Counted from the first letter of the stretch, positions 43,093-52,929 are shown. The stretch: 64,000 nt of DNA from Lelliottia jeotgali (GCA_002271215.1 CP018628.1:1612001-1676000), one strand, 5' to 3'. The notes: generated by a model not told the origin, from the letters alone. A program made the numbers and translations.

Positions 43093-45147
43093 ATGGAACT
43101 AAAAGCAACATCATTAGGCAAGCGCCTGGCGCAACATCCGTACGACAAGGTTGTCCTTCTCAACGCCGGGGTAAAAGTCTCTGGTGAACGCCACGAATAT
43201 CTTATTCCATTCAATCAGTTGCTGGCAATTCACTGCAAACGCGGTCTGGTATGGGGCGAGCTGGAATTTGTCCTGCCGGCAGATAAAGTGGTGCGTCTGC
43301 ACGGTACCGAATGGGCCGAAACCCAGCGCTTCCATCACCACCTGAACACGCTCTGGCAGCAGTGGAGCGCCGAGATGAGCCAGGTGGCCGAACAGGTATT
43401 ACAGCAGGTTTTGGCTGACATCGCGCAGAGTCATGAACAAAAGAAATGGCTCACGCGCGCCCAAACGACGGGGATGCAGCAGCGCATTCAGCAAGCCCTG
43501 ACCGCGCTCCCCATGCCAGCTTCTCGTCTTGATGAGTTTGAAAATTGCCGCGAACCGTGGCGCCAGTGCAAGGCATGGCTAAACGATATTGACCAAAGCC
43601 GACTCAAGCATAATCAGGCCTGGACTGACGCCATGCTCGAACAGCACGCGGATTTTTTCAGCACGATCGAATCCTCACCTTTGAATCCGGCACAGGCGCG
43701 CGCCGTGGTCAATGGAGAGCAATCCCTGCTGGTTCTTGCGGGAGCAGGCAGCGGTAAGACGTCGGTGTTGGTTGCCCGTGCAGGATGGCTGCTCGCCAGA
43801 GGTGAAGCCACCGCTGACCAAATATTGCTGCTCGCGTTTGGCCGTAAGGCTGCGCAAGAAATGGACGAGCGGATTCAAGAGCGGCTGCATACGCGCGATA
43901 TCAGCGCCCGGACGTTTCACGCATTAGCGTTACATATCATCCAGCACGGGAGCAAAAAAGCGCCGGTTATCAGCAAGCTGGAAAACGACACTCAGGCCAG
44001 GCTCTCGCTGTTTATCACCACCTGGCGCCAGCAGTGCAGTGAGAAAAAGGCCCAGGCGAAAGGATGGCGGCAGTGGCTGGAAGAAGAGCTGAACTGGACG
44101 GTGCCGGAAGGCAGTTTCTGGCAGGACGAGAAATTGTCGCGGCGATTGGGTTCGCGCCTTGATCGCTGGGTGAGCCTGATGCGTATGCACGGCGGCTCGC
44201 AGGCAGAAATGATTGAGAATGCGCCCGAAGAGGTGCGTGCGTTGTTTTCGAAACGTGTGAAACTGATGGCTCCGCTGCTGAAAGCCTGGAAATCGGCGTT
44301 AAAAGAAGAGAACGCCGTGGATTTCTCTGGGCTGATTCATCAGGCCATTATCATTCTCGAAAAAGGCCGTTTCGTCAGTCCGTGGAAGCATATTCTGGTG
44401 GACGAATTTCAGGATATCTCTCCTCAGCGAGCGGCACTGCTGGCGGCACTTCGCGCTCAAAATAAACATACTTCGCTCTTTGCGGTAGGCGACGACTGGC
44501 AGGCGATTTACCGCTTCAGCGGCGCGCAACTGTCGCTAACGACCGCGTTCCATCATTATTTTGGTGAGGGAGATCGGAGCGATCTCGACACGACCTATCG
44601 TTTCAACTCTCGTATCGGTGAGATCGCCAATCGCTTTATTCAGCAGAATCCGCATCAGCTGGTGAAGCCGCTGAACAGCCTCACAGCCGGGGATAAAAAA
44701 GCAGTCACGCTATTGCCACAGGATCAACTTGAGGCGCTGCTGGATAAGCTGAGTGGCTTCGTCAAAACCGAAGAACGTATTTTGATTCTGGCGCGCTATC
44801 ACTATCTAAAACCGGCAATCCTTGAGAAAGCAGCGACGCGTTGGCCTAAGCTCAATCTCGACTTTATGACCATCCATGCCAGCAAAGGGCAACAGGCGGA
44901 TTACGTGATTGTGCTCGGGTTGCAGGGCGGTAGCGACGGCTTCCCGGCCCCGGCGCGTGAATCGGTGATGGAGCAAGCGTTGCTGCCTGAAGTGGAAGAT
45001 TTCCCGGACGCCGAAGAGCGCCGCCTGCTGTATGTAGCAATCACCCGCGCACGGCATCGCGTCTGGCTGTTATTCAACAAAGATGAACCGTCGCATTTCG
45101 TGGATATTTTGAAGAATATTGACGTGCCCGTCGCGAAGAAACCGTAG
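43093..45147 (+). CDS. helD: DNA helicase IV
   Basis: 684 residues. 3'-5' superfamily 1 (UvrD-like) helicase acting in recombination with RecQ-type pathways. An N-terminal domain of about 195 residues precedes Walker A LAGAGSGKT (215-223); other motifs are LVDEFQDIS (Walker B), VGDDWQAIYRFSGA, TYRFNSRIG and TIHASKGQQADYVI, ending with YVAITRARHRVWLL. Divergent from yccF. ATG at 43093 is 123 bp beyond the yccF start. Confidence 0.95.
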   Translation: MELKATSLGKRLAQHPYDKVVLLNAGVKVSGERHEYLIPFNQLLAIHCKRGLVWGELEFVLPADKVVRLHGTEWAETQRFHHHLNTLWQQWSAEMSQVAEQVLQQVLADIAQSHEQKKWLTRAQTTGMQQRIQQALTALPMPASRLDEFENCREPWRQCKAWLNDIDQSRLKHNQAWTDAMLEQHADFFSTIESSPLNPAQARAVVNGEQSLLVLAGAGSGKTSVLVARAGWLLARGEATADQILLLAFGRKAAQEMDERIQERLHTRDISARTFHALALHIIQHGSKKAPVISKLENDTQARLSLFITTWRQQCSEKKAQAKGWRQWLEEELNWTVPEGSFWQDEKLSRRLGSRLDRWVSLMRMHGGSQAEMIENAPEEVRALFSKRVKLMAPLLKAWKSALKEENAVDFSGLIHQAIIILEKGRFVSPWKHILVDEFQDISPQRAALLAALRAQNKHTSLFAVGDDWQAIYRFSGAQLSLTTAFHHYFGEGDRSDLDTTYRFNSRIGEIANRFIQQNPHQLVKPLNSLTAGDKKAVTLLPQDQLEALLDKLSGFVKTEERILILARYHYLKPAILEKAATRWPKLNLDFMTIHASKGQQADYVIVLGLQGGSDGFPAPARESVMEQALLPEVEDFPDAEERRLLYVAITRARHRVWLLFNKDEPSHFVDILKNIDVPVAKKP

Positions 45148-45150
45148 TCG

Positions 45151-45178
45151 TTTATGCCGGGGCAGGCCCCGGCATAAA
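45151..45178. terminator. Shared terminator of convergent helD and mgsA
   Basis: TTTATGCCGGGG CAGG CCCCGGCATAAA, a perfect 12-bp stem between the two stop codons. Confidence 0.8.
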
Positions 45179-45181
45179 CAC

Positions 45182-45640
45182 TTATTTCAACCGTTCAGCC
45201 AGATAGCGCGGATAATCCGGAATAAGGATCTCAATCGGCGTGTTGAACTGCGGCGACTCGATAATAAAGTCTGCGGTTGAGAGGTTGGTGGCTACCGGAA
45301 TATTCCATACCGTTGCCAGCCGTAAAAGAGCCTTCACGTCAGGATCGTGCGGCACCGCGTTCAGCGGGTCCCAGAAGAAAATCAGGACATCAATTTTCCC
45401 TTCCGAAATCTGCGCGCCGACCTGCTGATCGCCACCCATCGGGCCACTCAGCATGGCGTTAACTTCCAGCCCGGTTTCACGCTGAATCAGATTACCGGTG
45501 GTACCCGTGGCCGAAAGCGTGTGTTTTTCCAGCAGGGACTGGTGGCGCTGAACCCAATTCAGCAGCATTTTTTTACAGTGATCGTGCGCGACCAGAGCGA
45601 TGTGCTTGCGCTCAGGCAGGGTGCGTGTCGTCAGTTCCAT
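45182..45640 (-). CDS. mgsA: Methylglyoxal synthase
   Basis: 152 residues ([16 protein letters not shown]); a second ATG immediately upstream would add one Met. Converts dihydroxyacetone phosphate to methylglyoxal plus phosphate, a bypass that releases phosphate when sugar phosphates build up. Catalytic and binding residues His19, Asp20, Asp71 (GPMGGDQQ), Asp91 and His98 ([12 protein letters not shown]) are all present. The product is detoxified through glyoxalases, one of which (gloC) is also in the window. Confidence 0.96.
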   Translation of the reverse strand: MELTTRTLPERKHIALVAHDHCKKMLLNWVQRHQSLLEKHTLSATGTTGNLIQRETGLEVNAMLSGPMGGDQQVGAQISEGKIDVLIFFWDPLNAVPHDPDVKALLRLATVWNIPVATNLSTADFIIESPQFNTPIEILIPDYPRYLAERLK

Positions 45641-45726
45641 CATCTTTTTCCATCAGGTTAACTTAACTGGCTACACGATGACGGGAACCGCCTGATGCTG
45701 CAAGAGAAAGGGCAAAAAAATGCGGC

Positions 45727-46392
45727 TTATGACGAAGGTTGTTGCTTCGCCCATTGCAAAAAACGTGTGCGGGTATCGGGATCCGCCTGCTGAAACCAGA
45801 ATTTGAGGCGCTGCTCGGTGAGCGTCTGGGACTGAGGCGGGATCACGTCAAGTTCTGAAACGCCGGACAACAGCGTGCTGTCATCCGCCATCATGGTGGC
45901 GAATTTAGGCAGAGACGCGGTTTTTCCCGCTTTGTTGTAACGTTCAGTATCCGCTTCATAATCCAGCCCTTTCGGGGTTTTGGTCAGCGCCAGAATATCC
46001 AGCTTCACGGGGATCGGCATGGCATCGCCATCCAGTAATTCCAGTTTAGGCGCGGATTCGAAGGCGATGGACTCTTTTTCCGTTTCCAGTCTGGGTAGAT
46101 TAAAATTAACCTGACTGATTTTCTGCGTGTTAAAACTCACTACCAACGGCGGGGAGATGTACAGACGCTCCTCGTGATTAGAAGACAGGCGAATATTTTT
46201 CTCGATCCGAAAGACAATCTGATGAGGTCCGTTGTCCAGCTCAATGCTGTCGGCTCCGCGAAGCAATGAACTGGACACTTTTTTACCGTCCAGTACCAGA
46301 AGATCAATGTCGGTAGAGAGCCTCAGCGTCGTGGCAAACACGCAGACCGGCATAATTAATGCAATCACAGCAGAGGCAATGCCGGTCTTCAT
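45727..46392 (-). CDS. csgI: Periplasmic curli-secretion inhibitor CsgI (YccT, DUF2057)
   Basis: 221 residues with a signal peptide [25 protein letters not shown]2057 protein; in E. coli and Salmonella YccT (CsgI) restricts extracellular curli assembly. Segment [17 protein letters not shown] and the tail RFLQWAKQQ are family-typical. Divergent from yccU. Confidence 0.9.
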   Translation of the reverse strand: MKTGIASAVIALIMPVCVFATTLRLSTDIDLLVLDGKKVSSSLLRGADSIELDNGPHQIVFRIEKNIRLSSNHEERLYISPPLVVSFNTQKISQVNFNLPRLETEKESIAFESAPKLELLDGDAMPIPVKLDILALTKTPKGLDYEADTERYNKAGKTASLPKFATMMADDSTLLSGVSELDVIPPQSQTLTEQRLKFWFQQADPDTRTRFLQWAKQQPSS

Positions 46393-46565
46393 AGGGCGCT
46401 CCTGTTGAAAGTACTTTCGTCGTAATAATGTATCTAAATTTTTCGATAAACACGTTTACTAACATATAGACATATTCTGCGGTTTTGCCCTCATACAGAC
46501 GTATGGGATGAATGGTTGCCTGATGTTCTTTGGCGTACACTTTAAAAAAAGCCAGGAGAAACACC

Positions 46566-46982
46566 ATGAAAGAGAACGAAATTATCAACATTCTGACGTC
46601 GACCAGGACGATCGCGCTGGTGGGGGCGAGTGATAAACCTGACCGTCCAAGCTATCGCGTGATGAAATATCTTCTCGACCAGGGCTATCACGTTATTCCC
46701 GTCTCGCCGAAAGTGGCTGGTAAAACGCTGCTGGGGCAACAGGGTTATGCAACGCTTGCCGATGTGCCTGAAAAAGTGGATATGGTGGATGTGTTTCGTA
46801 ACTCGGAGGCGGCCTGGGGCGTAGCGCAAGAGGCCATTGCCATCGGGGCGAAAACCTTGTGGATGCAACTCGGTGTGATTAACGAACAGGCGGCAGTGCT
46901 GGCGCGAGAAGCAGGGCTAAACGTGGTAATGGATCGCTGTCCGGCAATTGATATCCCGCGTCTGGGCCTGGCAAAGTCATAA
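46566..46982 (+). CDS. yccU: CoA-binding-domain protein YccU
   Basis: 138 residues from the ATG at 46566 (MKENEIINILTSTRTIALVG), after a CAGGAGAAACACC ribosome site; an upstream in-frame start at 46530 is outside conservation. Rossmann-type CoA-binding domain like that of succinyl-CoA synthetase alpha (VGASDKPDRPSYRVMKYL). Biochemical role unknown. Convergent with hspQ. Confidence 0.92.
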   Translation: MKENEIINILTSTRTIALVGASDKPDRPSYRVMKYLLDQGYHVIPVSPKVAGKTLLGQQGYATLADVPEKVDMVDVFRNSEAAWGVAQEAIAIGAKTLWMQLGVINEQAAVLAREAGLNVVMDRCPAIDIPRLGLAKS

Positions 46983-47036
46983 AAAACTGCACCTTACTCA
47001 GTTGGGTGTCCAACTTTTGGGGTGCAGTCCACTTTC
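46981..47036. terminator. Bidirectional terminator between yccU and hspQ, IS-end-like
   Basis: AAAAAACTGCACC pairs with GGTGCAGTC; an inner stem (AGTTGGGTG region with CCAACTT) lies between. Read leftward from hspQ it gives a stem and six Ts. The sequence GGACTGCACCCC, AAAAGTTGGAC on the minus strand resembles ends of IS150-group elements. Confidence 0.6.
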
Positions 47037-47050
47037 GGGCATTTTAGGGG

Positions 47051-47368
47051 TTAGTTCCGCAGGCGAGGGGCCTGGAGATGTTTGCGAATGGTCTGAGCCA
47101 GTTCGTCCATCGTCGGCTGCTCGGGATGTTCAGCCTGCAACTCACTGCTTAACTGCGCTTCGGCGAGATAAGTGTGAACAGGCTGACCATCGTCGTCTTC
47201 CATCACCACATGGTACCAGGGGGCGGCGCGAAGTTCTGGGTTGACCGCCAGCTCATCTGCTGACGGTTCCTCAAGGGAGTATTCCGGGTCAATATCCACC
47301 ACTACACCCAGATACCCTAACAGGGTGTGGCGCACCTGTTGGCCGATACCGTATTTGCTGGCAATCAT
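47051..47368 (-). CDS. hspQ: Heat-shock protein HspQ
   Basis: 105 residues from the ATG at 47368 ([20 protein letters not shown]); an ATG two codons upstream is possible. YccV/HspQ-like beta-barrel domain. In E. coli it stimulates degradation of mutant DnaA, and in other enterobacteria it is a ClpS/Lon specificity factor. Conserved [20 protein letters not shown]. Followed by the terminator at 46981. Confidence 0.93.
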   Translation of the reverse strand: MIASKYGIGQQVRHTLLGYLGVVVDIDPEYSLEEPSADELAVNPELRAAPWYHVVMEDDDGQPVHTYLAEAQLSSELQAEHPEQPTMDELAQTIRKHLQAPRLRN

Positions 47369-47428
47369 AGTCACCTCCCGAAAAATGTTACTTACACCAG
47401 AAGTGTGGGCAACATTCCGCTTTTCAAG

Positions 47429-48619
47429 CTACATGACGCGACAGGCAAACCCTTTCAGATACAGCCCTTCCGGGTAGGTAGCGATCACCGGGTGATCCGC
47501 CGCCTGACGGAACTGCTCTATAAATTGTACATCACGACCCGCATCTACAGCGGCATCTGCCACCAGTTTCTGGAATAAATCGGTGGTCATCAGGCCAGAA
47601 CACGAGAACGTCAGTAAGATGCCGCCAGGATTAAGCAGCTGGATCGCGAGCATATTGATGTCTTTATATCCCCGGCAAGCGCCCATCAGCTGGCTTTTGT
47701 TTTCAACAAACTTCGGCGGGTCCATGACGATAACATCGAACTTTTCGCCCTGGTCACGGTATTTGCGCAGCAGTTTGAAAACGTCATCACGTACAAATTC
47801 GGCTTTGCTGAGATCCAGTTTGTTCAGCTCAACGTTTTGTTTCGCCACGTCCAGCGCTTCCTGAGAAGTATCTACGCTGACCACCTGGCTGCAACCGCCC
47901 ATCAGTGCGGAAACGGCGAATCCGCCGGTGTAAGAGAAACAGTTCAGCACGCGCTTGTTTTTAACATACTGGCGCGTCGCCAGACGGCTGTCACGTTGGT
48001 CAAGGTAATACCCGGTCTTATGGCCACCCTGGATATCAACGTACAGCTTCATGCCGTGCTCTTCAATCGGCAGCAGGGCAGGCGGGAGTTCGCCAGTAAC
48101 GGTACCCTGAGTGAGTTCCATGCCCTCTTTTTTACGTACCGCCACGTCGCTGCGATCGTAAATGGCGCATTCCGGATAGAGCGTTTGTAACGCACTGATT
48201 AACGCCGCGCGCTGATATTCTGCGCCTGCACTCAGGAGTTGAAGTACCAGGAAGTTGCCGAAGCGGTCGATGGTCACACCCGGCAGGCCGTCGGATTCCC
48301 CGGCGATCAGACGATAGCTGTCCAGCCCGTCACGTTGTGCCAGCCAGTTGCGCCACTCTTGCGCCTGCTGTAAACGGCGCGTGAAGAAGGCGATGTCGAT
48401 GGTTTCGTCTTTATCGAAGCTCCAGACGCGCGCGCGGATCTGCGAGGCTGGCGAGTATGCGCCGCGAGCTAACCATTTCCCCTGATGGTCAACGATATCG
48501 ATGGTTTCACCGAGGCTGGCTTTCCCTTCCATGCGGGCGACCGCTCCGGAAAAGACCCAGGGATGGCGGCGGAGTAATGACTTCTCACGCCCTTTGGCTA
48601 ACACTAAACGTACGCTCAT
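47429..48619 (-). CDS. rlmI: 23S rRNA m5C1962 methyltransferase RlmI
   Basis: 396 residues, full length. Methylates C1962 of 23S rRNA. An N-terminal PUA domain ([21 protein letters not shown]) precedes an EEHD-type domain and the SAM domain ([46 protein letters not shown]). Divergent from acyP. Confidence 0.95.
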   Translation of the reverse strand: MSVRLVLAKGREKSLLRRHPWVFSGAVARMEGKASLGETIDIVDHQGKWLARGAYSPASQIRARVWSFDKDETIDIAFFTRRLQQAQEWRNWLAQRDGLDSYRLIAGESDGLPGVTIDRFGNFLVLQLLSAGAEYQRAALISALQTLYPECAIYDRSDVAVRKKEGMELTQGTVTGELPPALLPIEEHGMKLYVDIQGGHKTGYYLDQRDSRLATRQYVKNKRVLNCFSYTGGFAVSALMGGCSQVVSVDTSQEALDVAKQNVELNKLDLSKAEFVRDDVFKLLRKYRDQGEKFDVIVMDPPKFVENKSQLMGACRGYKDINMLAIQLLNPGGILLTFSCSGLMTTDLFQKLVADAAVDAGRDVQFIEQFRQAADHPVIATYPEGLYLKGFACRVM

Positions 48620-48713
48620 AATTTGCTATTCTGTTGATTCAATGAATTGGCGGCCATTTTCCCGAGTTCAGTGGGGAAATGCAACGCGCCAGACAGGTTT
48701 AAGGGGAACGATG

Positions 48714-48995
48714 ATGTCAAAAGTCTGCACAATCGCCTGGGTTCACGGCACCGTTCAGGGCGTCGGGTTTCGCTACAGCACACAGCGCGAAGCATTACAG
48801 CTCGGGCTGACGGGCTATGCGCGTAATATGGATGATGGCAGCGTAGAAGTGGTGGCCTGTGGTGACGCTGAGCAAGTCGAAAAACTGGTCGCCTGGCTGA
48901 AAGCCGGTGGGCCACGCAGCGCACGAGTTGAAAAGGTCTTAACCGAACCGCATCAACCTGGCCGCGAATATATGAACTTCGGTATTCGCTATTAA
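48714..48995 (+). CDS. acyP: Acylphosphatase
   Basis: 93 residues from the ATG at 48714 ([12 protein letters not shown]), preceded by AAGGGGAACGATG; an ATG one codon earlier is also possible. Hydrolyses acyl phosphates such as carbamoyl and acetyl phosphate. The signature VQGVGFR with catalytic Arg and the Asn in [12 protein letters not shown] are present. Its stop overlaps tusE on the opposite strand by 4 bp. Confidence 0.94.
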   Translation: MSKVCTIAWVHGTVQGVGFRYSTQREALQLGLTGYARNMDDGSVEVVACGDAEQVEKLVAWLKAGGPRSARVEKVLTEPHQPGREYMNFGIRY

Positions 48996-49321
48996 ATGCA
49001 CTTCACGGGCTTGGGCAGACCGGCGATTTTGGTCGCCTGTTTCGCCGGGCCTTTCGGGAACAGGCGATACAGATAGCGGCTGTTGCCTTTCTCTTCGCCG
49101 AATTTATTGGCCATCGCCTTCACCAGCATACGAATAGCCGGGGAAGTATTAAATTCCAGATAAAAGTCGCGCACAAAACGCACCACTTCCCAGTGCTCTG
49201 GCGTCAGGGTGATCGCTTCTTTTTCGGCAATCACCTCGGCAAGCCCTTCGCTCCACTGGTTGCTCTCTTTCAGATAACCGTCGTTATCGGTTTCTATCTC
49301 TTTACCTTCAAAGCTCAACAT
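48992..49321 (-). CDS. tusE: Sulfurtransferase TusE
   Basis: 109 residues from the ATG at 49321 ([19 protein letters not shown]). DsrC-like protein that carries persulfide on its C-terminal cysteine (GLPKPVKCI) from TusBCD to MnmA for 2-thiolation of tRNA wobble uridine. Conserved [28 protein letters not shown]. Overlaps the acyP stop by 4 bp. Confidence 0.95.
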   Translation of the reverse strand: MLSFEGKEIETDNDGYLKESNQWSEGLAEVIAEKEAITLTPEHWEVVRFVRDFYLEFNTSPAIRMLVKAMANKFGEEKGNSRYLYRLFPKGPAKQATKIAGLPKPVKCI

Positions 49322-49360
49322 AGTCATTCACACGTCAATCCAAAACCCGCGCAGTGTACC

Positions 49361-49390
49361 AAAAAACAAAGCCCCGCATAAGCGAGGCTT
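49361..49390 (-). terminator. Terminator after yccA
   Basis: Read leftward: AAGCCTCGC TTAT GCGGGGCTT (one G-T pair), then TTGTTTTTTGG. Confidence 0.8.
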
Positions 49391-49408
49391 GGTTCAAAGC
49401 ACTGTCTA

Positions 49409-50068
49409 TTAATCGCGGCTGGCGAAGCCCAGGATGCTCAACAGGCTGACGAAGATGTTGTACAGCGACACATACAGGCTCACGGTAGCGCGGATGTAGT
49501 TCGTTTCGCCGCCGTTAATGATGTTGCTGGTTTCATACAGGATCGCGCCGGTGGAGATCAGGATGAACACCGCGCTAATCGCCAGGTGCAGGGCAGGCAG
49601 CTGCAGGAAGATGTTTGCCACCATTCCGATCAGCACAACTACGATACCTGCCATCAGCATACCGCCGAGGAAAGACATGTCTTTGCGCGTCGTCAGCACG
49701 TAAGCAGAACAGCAGAAGAACACTAATGCTGTACCGCCCAGCGCCAGGCCGATGAGATCGCCCATGCCTGCAGACAGATAAGCGTTCAGCATTGGCCCCA
49801 GGATATAGCCCAGGAAACCGGTAAAGGCGAACGCAGACAAAATACCAATCGGTTTGTCAGCCGTTTTGTAGGTCAGGAACATCAGACCATACATACCGAC
49901 CAGCGTCAGGATCAGACCCGGAGACGGCAGCATCAGCACGGTGCTGGCCGTTGCGGTGATCGCCGAAAACGCCAGCGTCAGGCTGAGCATGAAATAGGTG
50001 TTGCGCAGCACTTTGTGGGTGCTGAGTAGCGATGTGCGGTCGCGTGAAGAACTAATAATACGATCCAT
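49409..50068 (-). CDS. yccA: FtsH-modulating inner-membrane protein YccA
   Basis: 219 residues, full length, with about seven transmembrane helices; BI-1-like family ([29 protein letters not shown]-terminal [18 protein letters not shown]). In E. coli YccA is both a substrate and an inhibitor of the FtsH protease and protects the Sec translocon when it jams. Last gene sharing the K-12 order before serT. Faces the OppA-like gene across a 266 bp gap. Confidence 0.94.
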   Translation of the reverse strand: MDRIISSSRDRTSLLSTHKVLRNTYFMLSLTLAFSAITATASTVLMLPSPGLILTLVGMYGLMFLTYKTADKPIGILSAFAFTGFLGYILGPMLNAYLSAGMGDLIGLALGGTALVFFCCSAYVLTTRKDMSFLGGMLMAGIVVVLIGMVANIFLQLPALHLAISAVFILISTGAILYETSNIINGGETNYIRATVSLYVSLYNIFVSLLSILGFASRD

Positions 50069-50334
50069 GAGTCACTCTCTTATGACAGATGTAATTAACG
50101 GCAAGAATAGGAAAGGTCTCGCCAGTTACAAAGTGGTTTTACCCATCTTTACTCAGCACCTTAGGGCCTGAGCTGGTGCTTTCTTTCAAAGAAATCCATT
50201 TCAACAGAATGAACATCGGTTTGGTGAATTTAATCAGATCAACATCTTATAGGTTACTGAAAAATATTGCCTTATTTATATTTGAGCGCTAAGAGTGAAT
50301 ACGCATCGTCAAAAACCCACAATAAGGCGAAATA

Positions 50335-51963
50335 ATGAAATTAGCATCACGCAATCACTTTACACTCTCTATACTGACGGCAGGGATCTTGTGCGCCAGC
50401 ACAACGGCCTGGGCCGCCAGTGTGCCAGCAGGAACACAACTGGCAGAGAAGCAGGAACTGGTCAGAAATAACGGCAGTGAGCCGGCATCGCTCGATCCGC
50501 ACAAAGTCGAAAGCGACGTCGAATTCAATATTATCAGTGATTTGTTCGAAGGGCTGGTTCGCGTATCACCCGCAGGCGAGATAGAACCACGCCTCGCCGA
50601 GAAATGGGAGAATAAAGACAACACCGTCTGGACGTTCCATTTGCGACCCAACATCACCTGGAGTGACGGCTCCGCGATTACGGCTCAGGATATCGTCTGG
50701 AGCTGGCAGCGCCTGGTCGATCCCAACACTGCGTCACCGTACGCCAGCTATCCTGGCAATATGCACATTGTGAATGCCGCCGATATCGCGCAAGGCAAAC
50801 AAAAGCCGGATACGCTGGGCGTGAAGGCGCTTAACGACACCACCCTCGAAGTGACGCTCACGCAGCCGAATGCGGCATTCCTCGCGATGCTGGCGCACCC
50901 GTCGCTGGTGCCGGTCGATAAAGTGCTGATTGGTCGCTTCGGCGATAAATGGACCAAGCCCGAGCATTTCGTCAGTAGCGGGGCGTATAAGCTCTCGCAG
51001 TGGGTCGTGAACGAACGCATTGTGGCCGAGCGTAATCCGCGCTACTGGGATAATGATCATACGGTAATCAACAAAGTGACGTATCTGCCGATCACCTCAG
51101 AGGCCTCCGACGTTAATCGCTACAAAGCGGGTGAGATCGATATCGTCTATACGGTGCCGATTAACCAGTTTGCGCAGCTGAAGAAAACCCTCGGCGCAGA
51201 GTTGGATGTTTCTCCCCAACTCGCCACCTATTACTACGAGTTCAACACCACCCGTCCGCCGTTTAACGATGTACGGGTACGTAAGGCGCTGAACATGGCG
51301 CTGGATAAGGACATCATTGCTGAGAAAGTGTTAGGGCAGGGGCAGCGTCCGGCGTGGGTCATCAGCCAGCCGGATATTGGTGGCGTAAAACTCAAGGCAC
51401 CGGACTACGCCAGCTGGCCGATGGATAAGCGTATCGCGGAAGCGAAAAAGCTGCTGAGTGAAGCAGGTTTCAACGACACGCATCCGCTCAGTTTCAATCT
51501 GCTCTATAACACCTCGGAATCGCATCAGCGCATCGCCATCGCGGCTAGCTCGATGTGGAAGAAAAATCTCGGCGTGGAAGCGAAGCTGCAAAATCAGGAG
51601 TGGAAGACCATGCTCGATACTATGCACACGCATAACTTCGATGCCGTGCGCTACGCCTGGATTGCCGATTACGACGATGCCGCGACTTTCCTGAACAACT
51701 TCCGCACAGGTGACAGCGAAAACACCAGCCAGTACAGCAACCCGGCGTATGACAAAGCGCTGGTTGATGCGGCGAAAGCCAAAACCACCGAGGAGCGCGG
51801 CAAGTATTATCAGCAAGCGGAAGACCTGTTGGGGCAGGATGTGCCGGCCATTCCGGTGTATCACTACGTCCGTACGCACTTGATCAAACCGTGGGTGGGC
51901 GGATTTACGCCAGATAAACTGGGTTATTACTTCACGAAGGACATGTACATCAAAAAGCATTAA
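50335..51963 (+). CDS. Orphan OppA-family peptide-binding periplasmic protein
   Basis: 542 residues with signal peptide MKLASRNHFTLSILTAGI to TAWA/A. SBP_bac_5 family: the mature part opens QELVRNNGSEPASLDPHKVE and holds TWSDGSAITAQDIVWSWQRL and the C-terminal KPWVGGFTPD, all OppA/MppA-like. It should bind oligopeptides in the periplasm. No opp permease or ATPase genes adjoin it, so it likely feeds a transporter encoded elsewhere (Opp by analogy with MppA). Not present at this site in E. coli K-12. Followed by a hairpin terminator and then the tRNA gene. Confidence 0.85.
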   Translation: MKLASRNHFTLSILTAGILCASTTAWAASVPAGTQLAEKQELVRNNGSEPASLDPHKVESDVEFNIISDLFEGLVRVSPAGEIEPRLAEKWENKDNTVWTFHLRPNITWSDGSAITAQDIVWSWQRLVDPNTASPYASYPGNMHIVNAADIAQGKQKPDTLGVKALNDTTLEVTLTQPNAAFLAMLAHPSLVPVDKVLIGRFGDKWTKPEHFVSSGAYKLSQWVVNERIVAERNPRYWDNDHTVINKVTYLPITSEASDVNRYKAGEIDIVYTVPINQFAQLKKTLGAELDVSPQLATYYYEFNTTRPPFNDVRVRKALNMALDKDIIAEKVLGQGQRPAWVISQPDIGGVKLKAPDYASWPMDKRIAEAKKLLSEAGFNDTHPLSFNLLYNTSESHQRIAIAASSMWKKNLGVEAKLQNQEWKTMLDTMHTHNFDAVRYAWIADYDDAATFLNNFRTGDSENTSQYSNPAYDKALVDAAKAKTTEERGKYYQQAEDLLGQDVPAIPVYHYVRTHLIKPWVGGFTPDKLGYYFTKDMYIKKH

Positions 51964-51990
51964 TCCTTAAATGGGCGATTTTATGCTGAC

Positions 51991-52044
51991 AAAATAGCCA
52001 ATGCGTTGTTATTTCAACCGATTAACATCAATTTGGCTATTTTT
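51991..52044 (+). terminator. Possible terminator of the OppA-like gene
   Basis: AAAATAGCCAA and TTGGCTATTTTT form an 11-bp stem with a long (about 30-base) intervening segment and terminal Ts. Confidence 0.6.
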
Positions 52045-52067
52045 AAAGCAAACGAACACATTGATGC

Positions 52068-52096
52068 TTTACACGAAGTTCGGAGGTGTTTATAGT
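52068..52096 (+). promoter_or_regulatory. Promoter of the tRNA-Ser gene
   Basis: TTTACA at 52068-52073, 17-bp spacer, TATAGT at 52091-52096. A GC-rich discriminator (GCGCCCC) follows, typical of stringently controlled stable-RNA promoters. Confidence 0.88.
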
Positions 52097-52108
52097 GCGC
52101 CCCATACC

Positions 52109-52196
52109 GGAAGCGTGGCCGAGCGGTTGAAGGCACCGGTCTTGAAAACCGGCGACCCGAAAGGGTTCTAGAGTTCGAATCTCTACGCTTCCGCCA
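52109..52196 (+). tRNA. serT: tRNA-Ser (anticodon UGA)
   Basis: 88-base type II tRNA. Acceptor GGAAGCG / CGCTTCC with discriminator G and encoded CCA, D arm GGCCGAGCGGTTGAAGGC, anticodon loop CTTGAAA with TGA at 52143-52145, a long variable arm (CGACCCGAAAGGGTTCTAG) and T-loop TTCGAAT. Near-identical to E. coli serT, and at the same place after yccA. Confidence 0.98.
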
Positions 52197-52202
52197 AATA
52201 TG

Positions 52203-52234
52203 AAACCCAGGTCGTTATGCGACCTGGGTTTTTT
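52203..52234 (+). terminator. Terminator of serT
   Basis: AAACCCAGGTCG TTATG CGACCTGGGTTT followed by TTTT. Confidence 0.9.
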
Positions 52235-52392
52235 CTTTTGTGCTGTTTAGCAGTATTCCATTGCCCTTTAGCTGGTGTTGTTCTCCAAAAGAAAAAGTTC
52301 CGGGCGAACCGTCTGGCAACCTGCTCATCACACCGTACTCACTCGAGTCTTTACTCATTAACTCCTCGGGCTGGCTTACACAGGCCTTTTCA

Positions 52393-52745
52393 TCAGTGGC
52401 TTACGTTGTCATTACACTGAGAGATCTGGGTAAAGTGCCAGTTCAATTGCTCCCGGATAAGCGACTGCCACTCATAGCGTGTGTACTGACTACCTTGGTC
52501 AGAATGAACCAATACGTGTTTCTGGGATTACGTCGCCACACAGCCATCAGACGCGCATTCAGGGCAATAGCTTTTGTCATTCGGGATTGCATTGACCAGC
52601 CGGTAATTTCGCACAAGAACAGGTCAACAACCACGGCAAGATACAGCCAGTCTTCATAAATTCGTATATAAGTTATGTCTGTTACTAAGCGCTCAACCGG
52701 TGCTTCCGGTTTGTGCGGTGGATGAGTTTTACGCCGAGGTCGTCC
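52393..52745 (-). pseudogene. Decayed IS3-family transposase (OrfB) remnant
   Basis: Read leftward from about 52745: GRPRRKTHPPHKPEAPVERLVTDITYIRIYEDWLYLAVVVDLF continues to LNARLMAVWRRNP, then the frame shifts; the adjacent frame continues KHVLVHSDQGSQYTRYEWQSLIRE and ends in a stop at 52393. These are the first two DDE blocks (VTDIT, HSDQGSQY) of an IS3-family OrfB. The upstream half, orfA, both terminal repeats and the third catalytic block are missing. It marks past insertion next to serT. The parent IS is not identified, but the IS150/IS3 groups fit. Confidence 0.8.
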
Positions 52746-52829
52746 TCAACCTGCTGTATCGTTGACACTTATCACACAAACCAGAAGCAAGTATCCAGGG
52801 GCTCTGTTCCCTATACCTCTTTTTTTTCC

Positions 52830-52929
52830 GGATGCGCAAGCACGCATGATGGCGTTGAAGAAAATGGGTGCAATTGAAGGCAGGAACATAACCCTGGCGC
52901 GGCTCGCAGGCCATGTAGTCAAAACGTAA
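52830..52929 (+). pseudogene. Possible C-terminal remnant of an unidentified gene
   Basis: A rightward frame without a plausible start reads DAQARMMALKKMGAIEGRNI then TLARLAGHVVKT and a stop at about 52929, just 14 bases before the next gene. It looks protein-like but short, and the frame runs unopened back into the IS remnant. I do not recognise the family. Confidence 0.35.

Noticed and set aside
45644..45726. Small gene or RNA between mgsA and csgI
   Set aside because: The gap is short, shows no hairpin-T-run and no start with ribosome site.
52109..52196. Prophage or island integrated at serT
   Set aside because: No integrase gene, no duplicated tRNA 3' end and no phage genes seen on either side.
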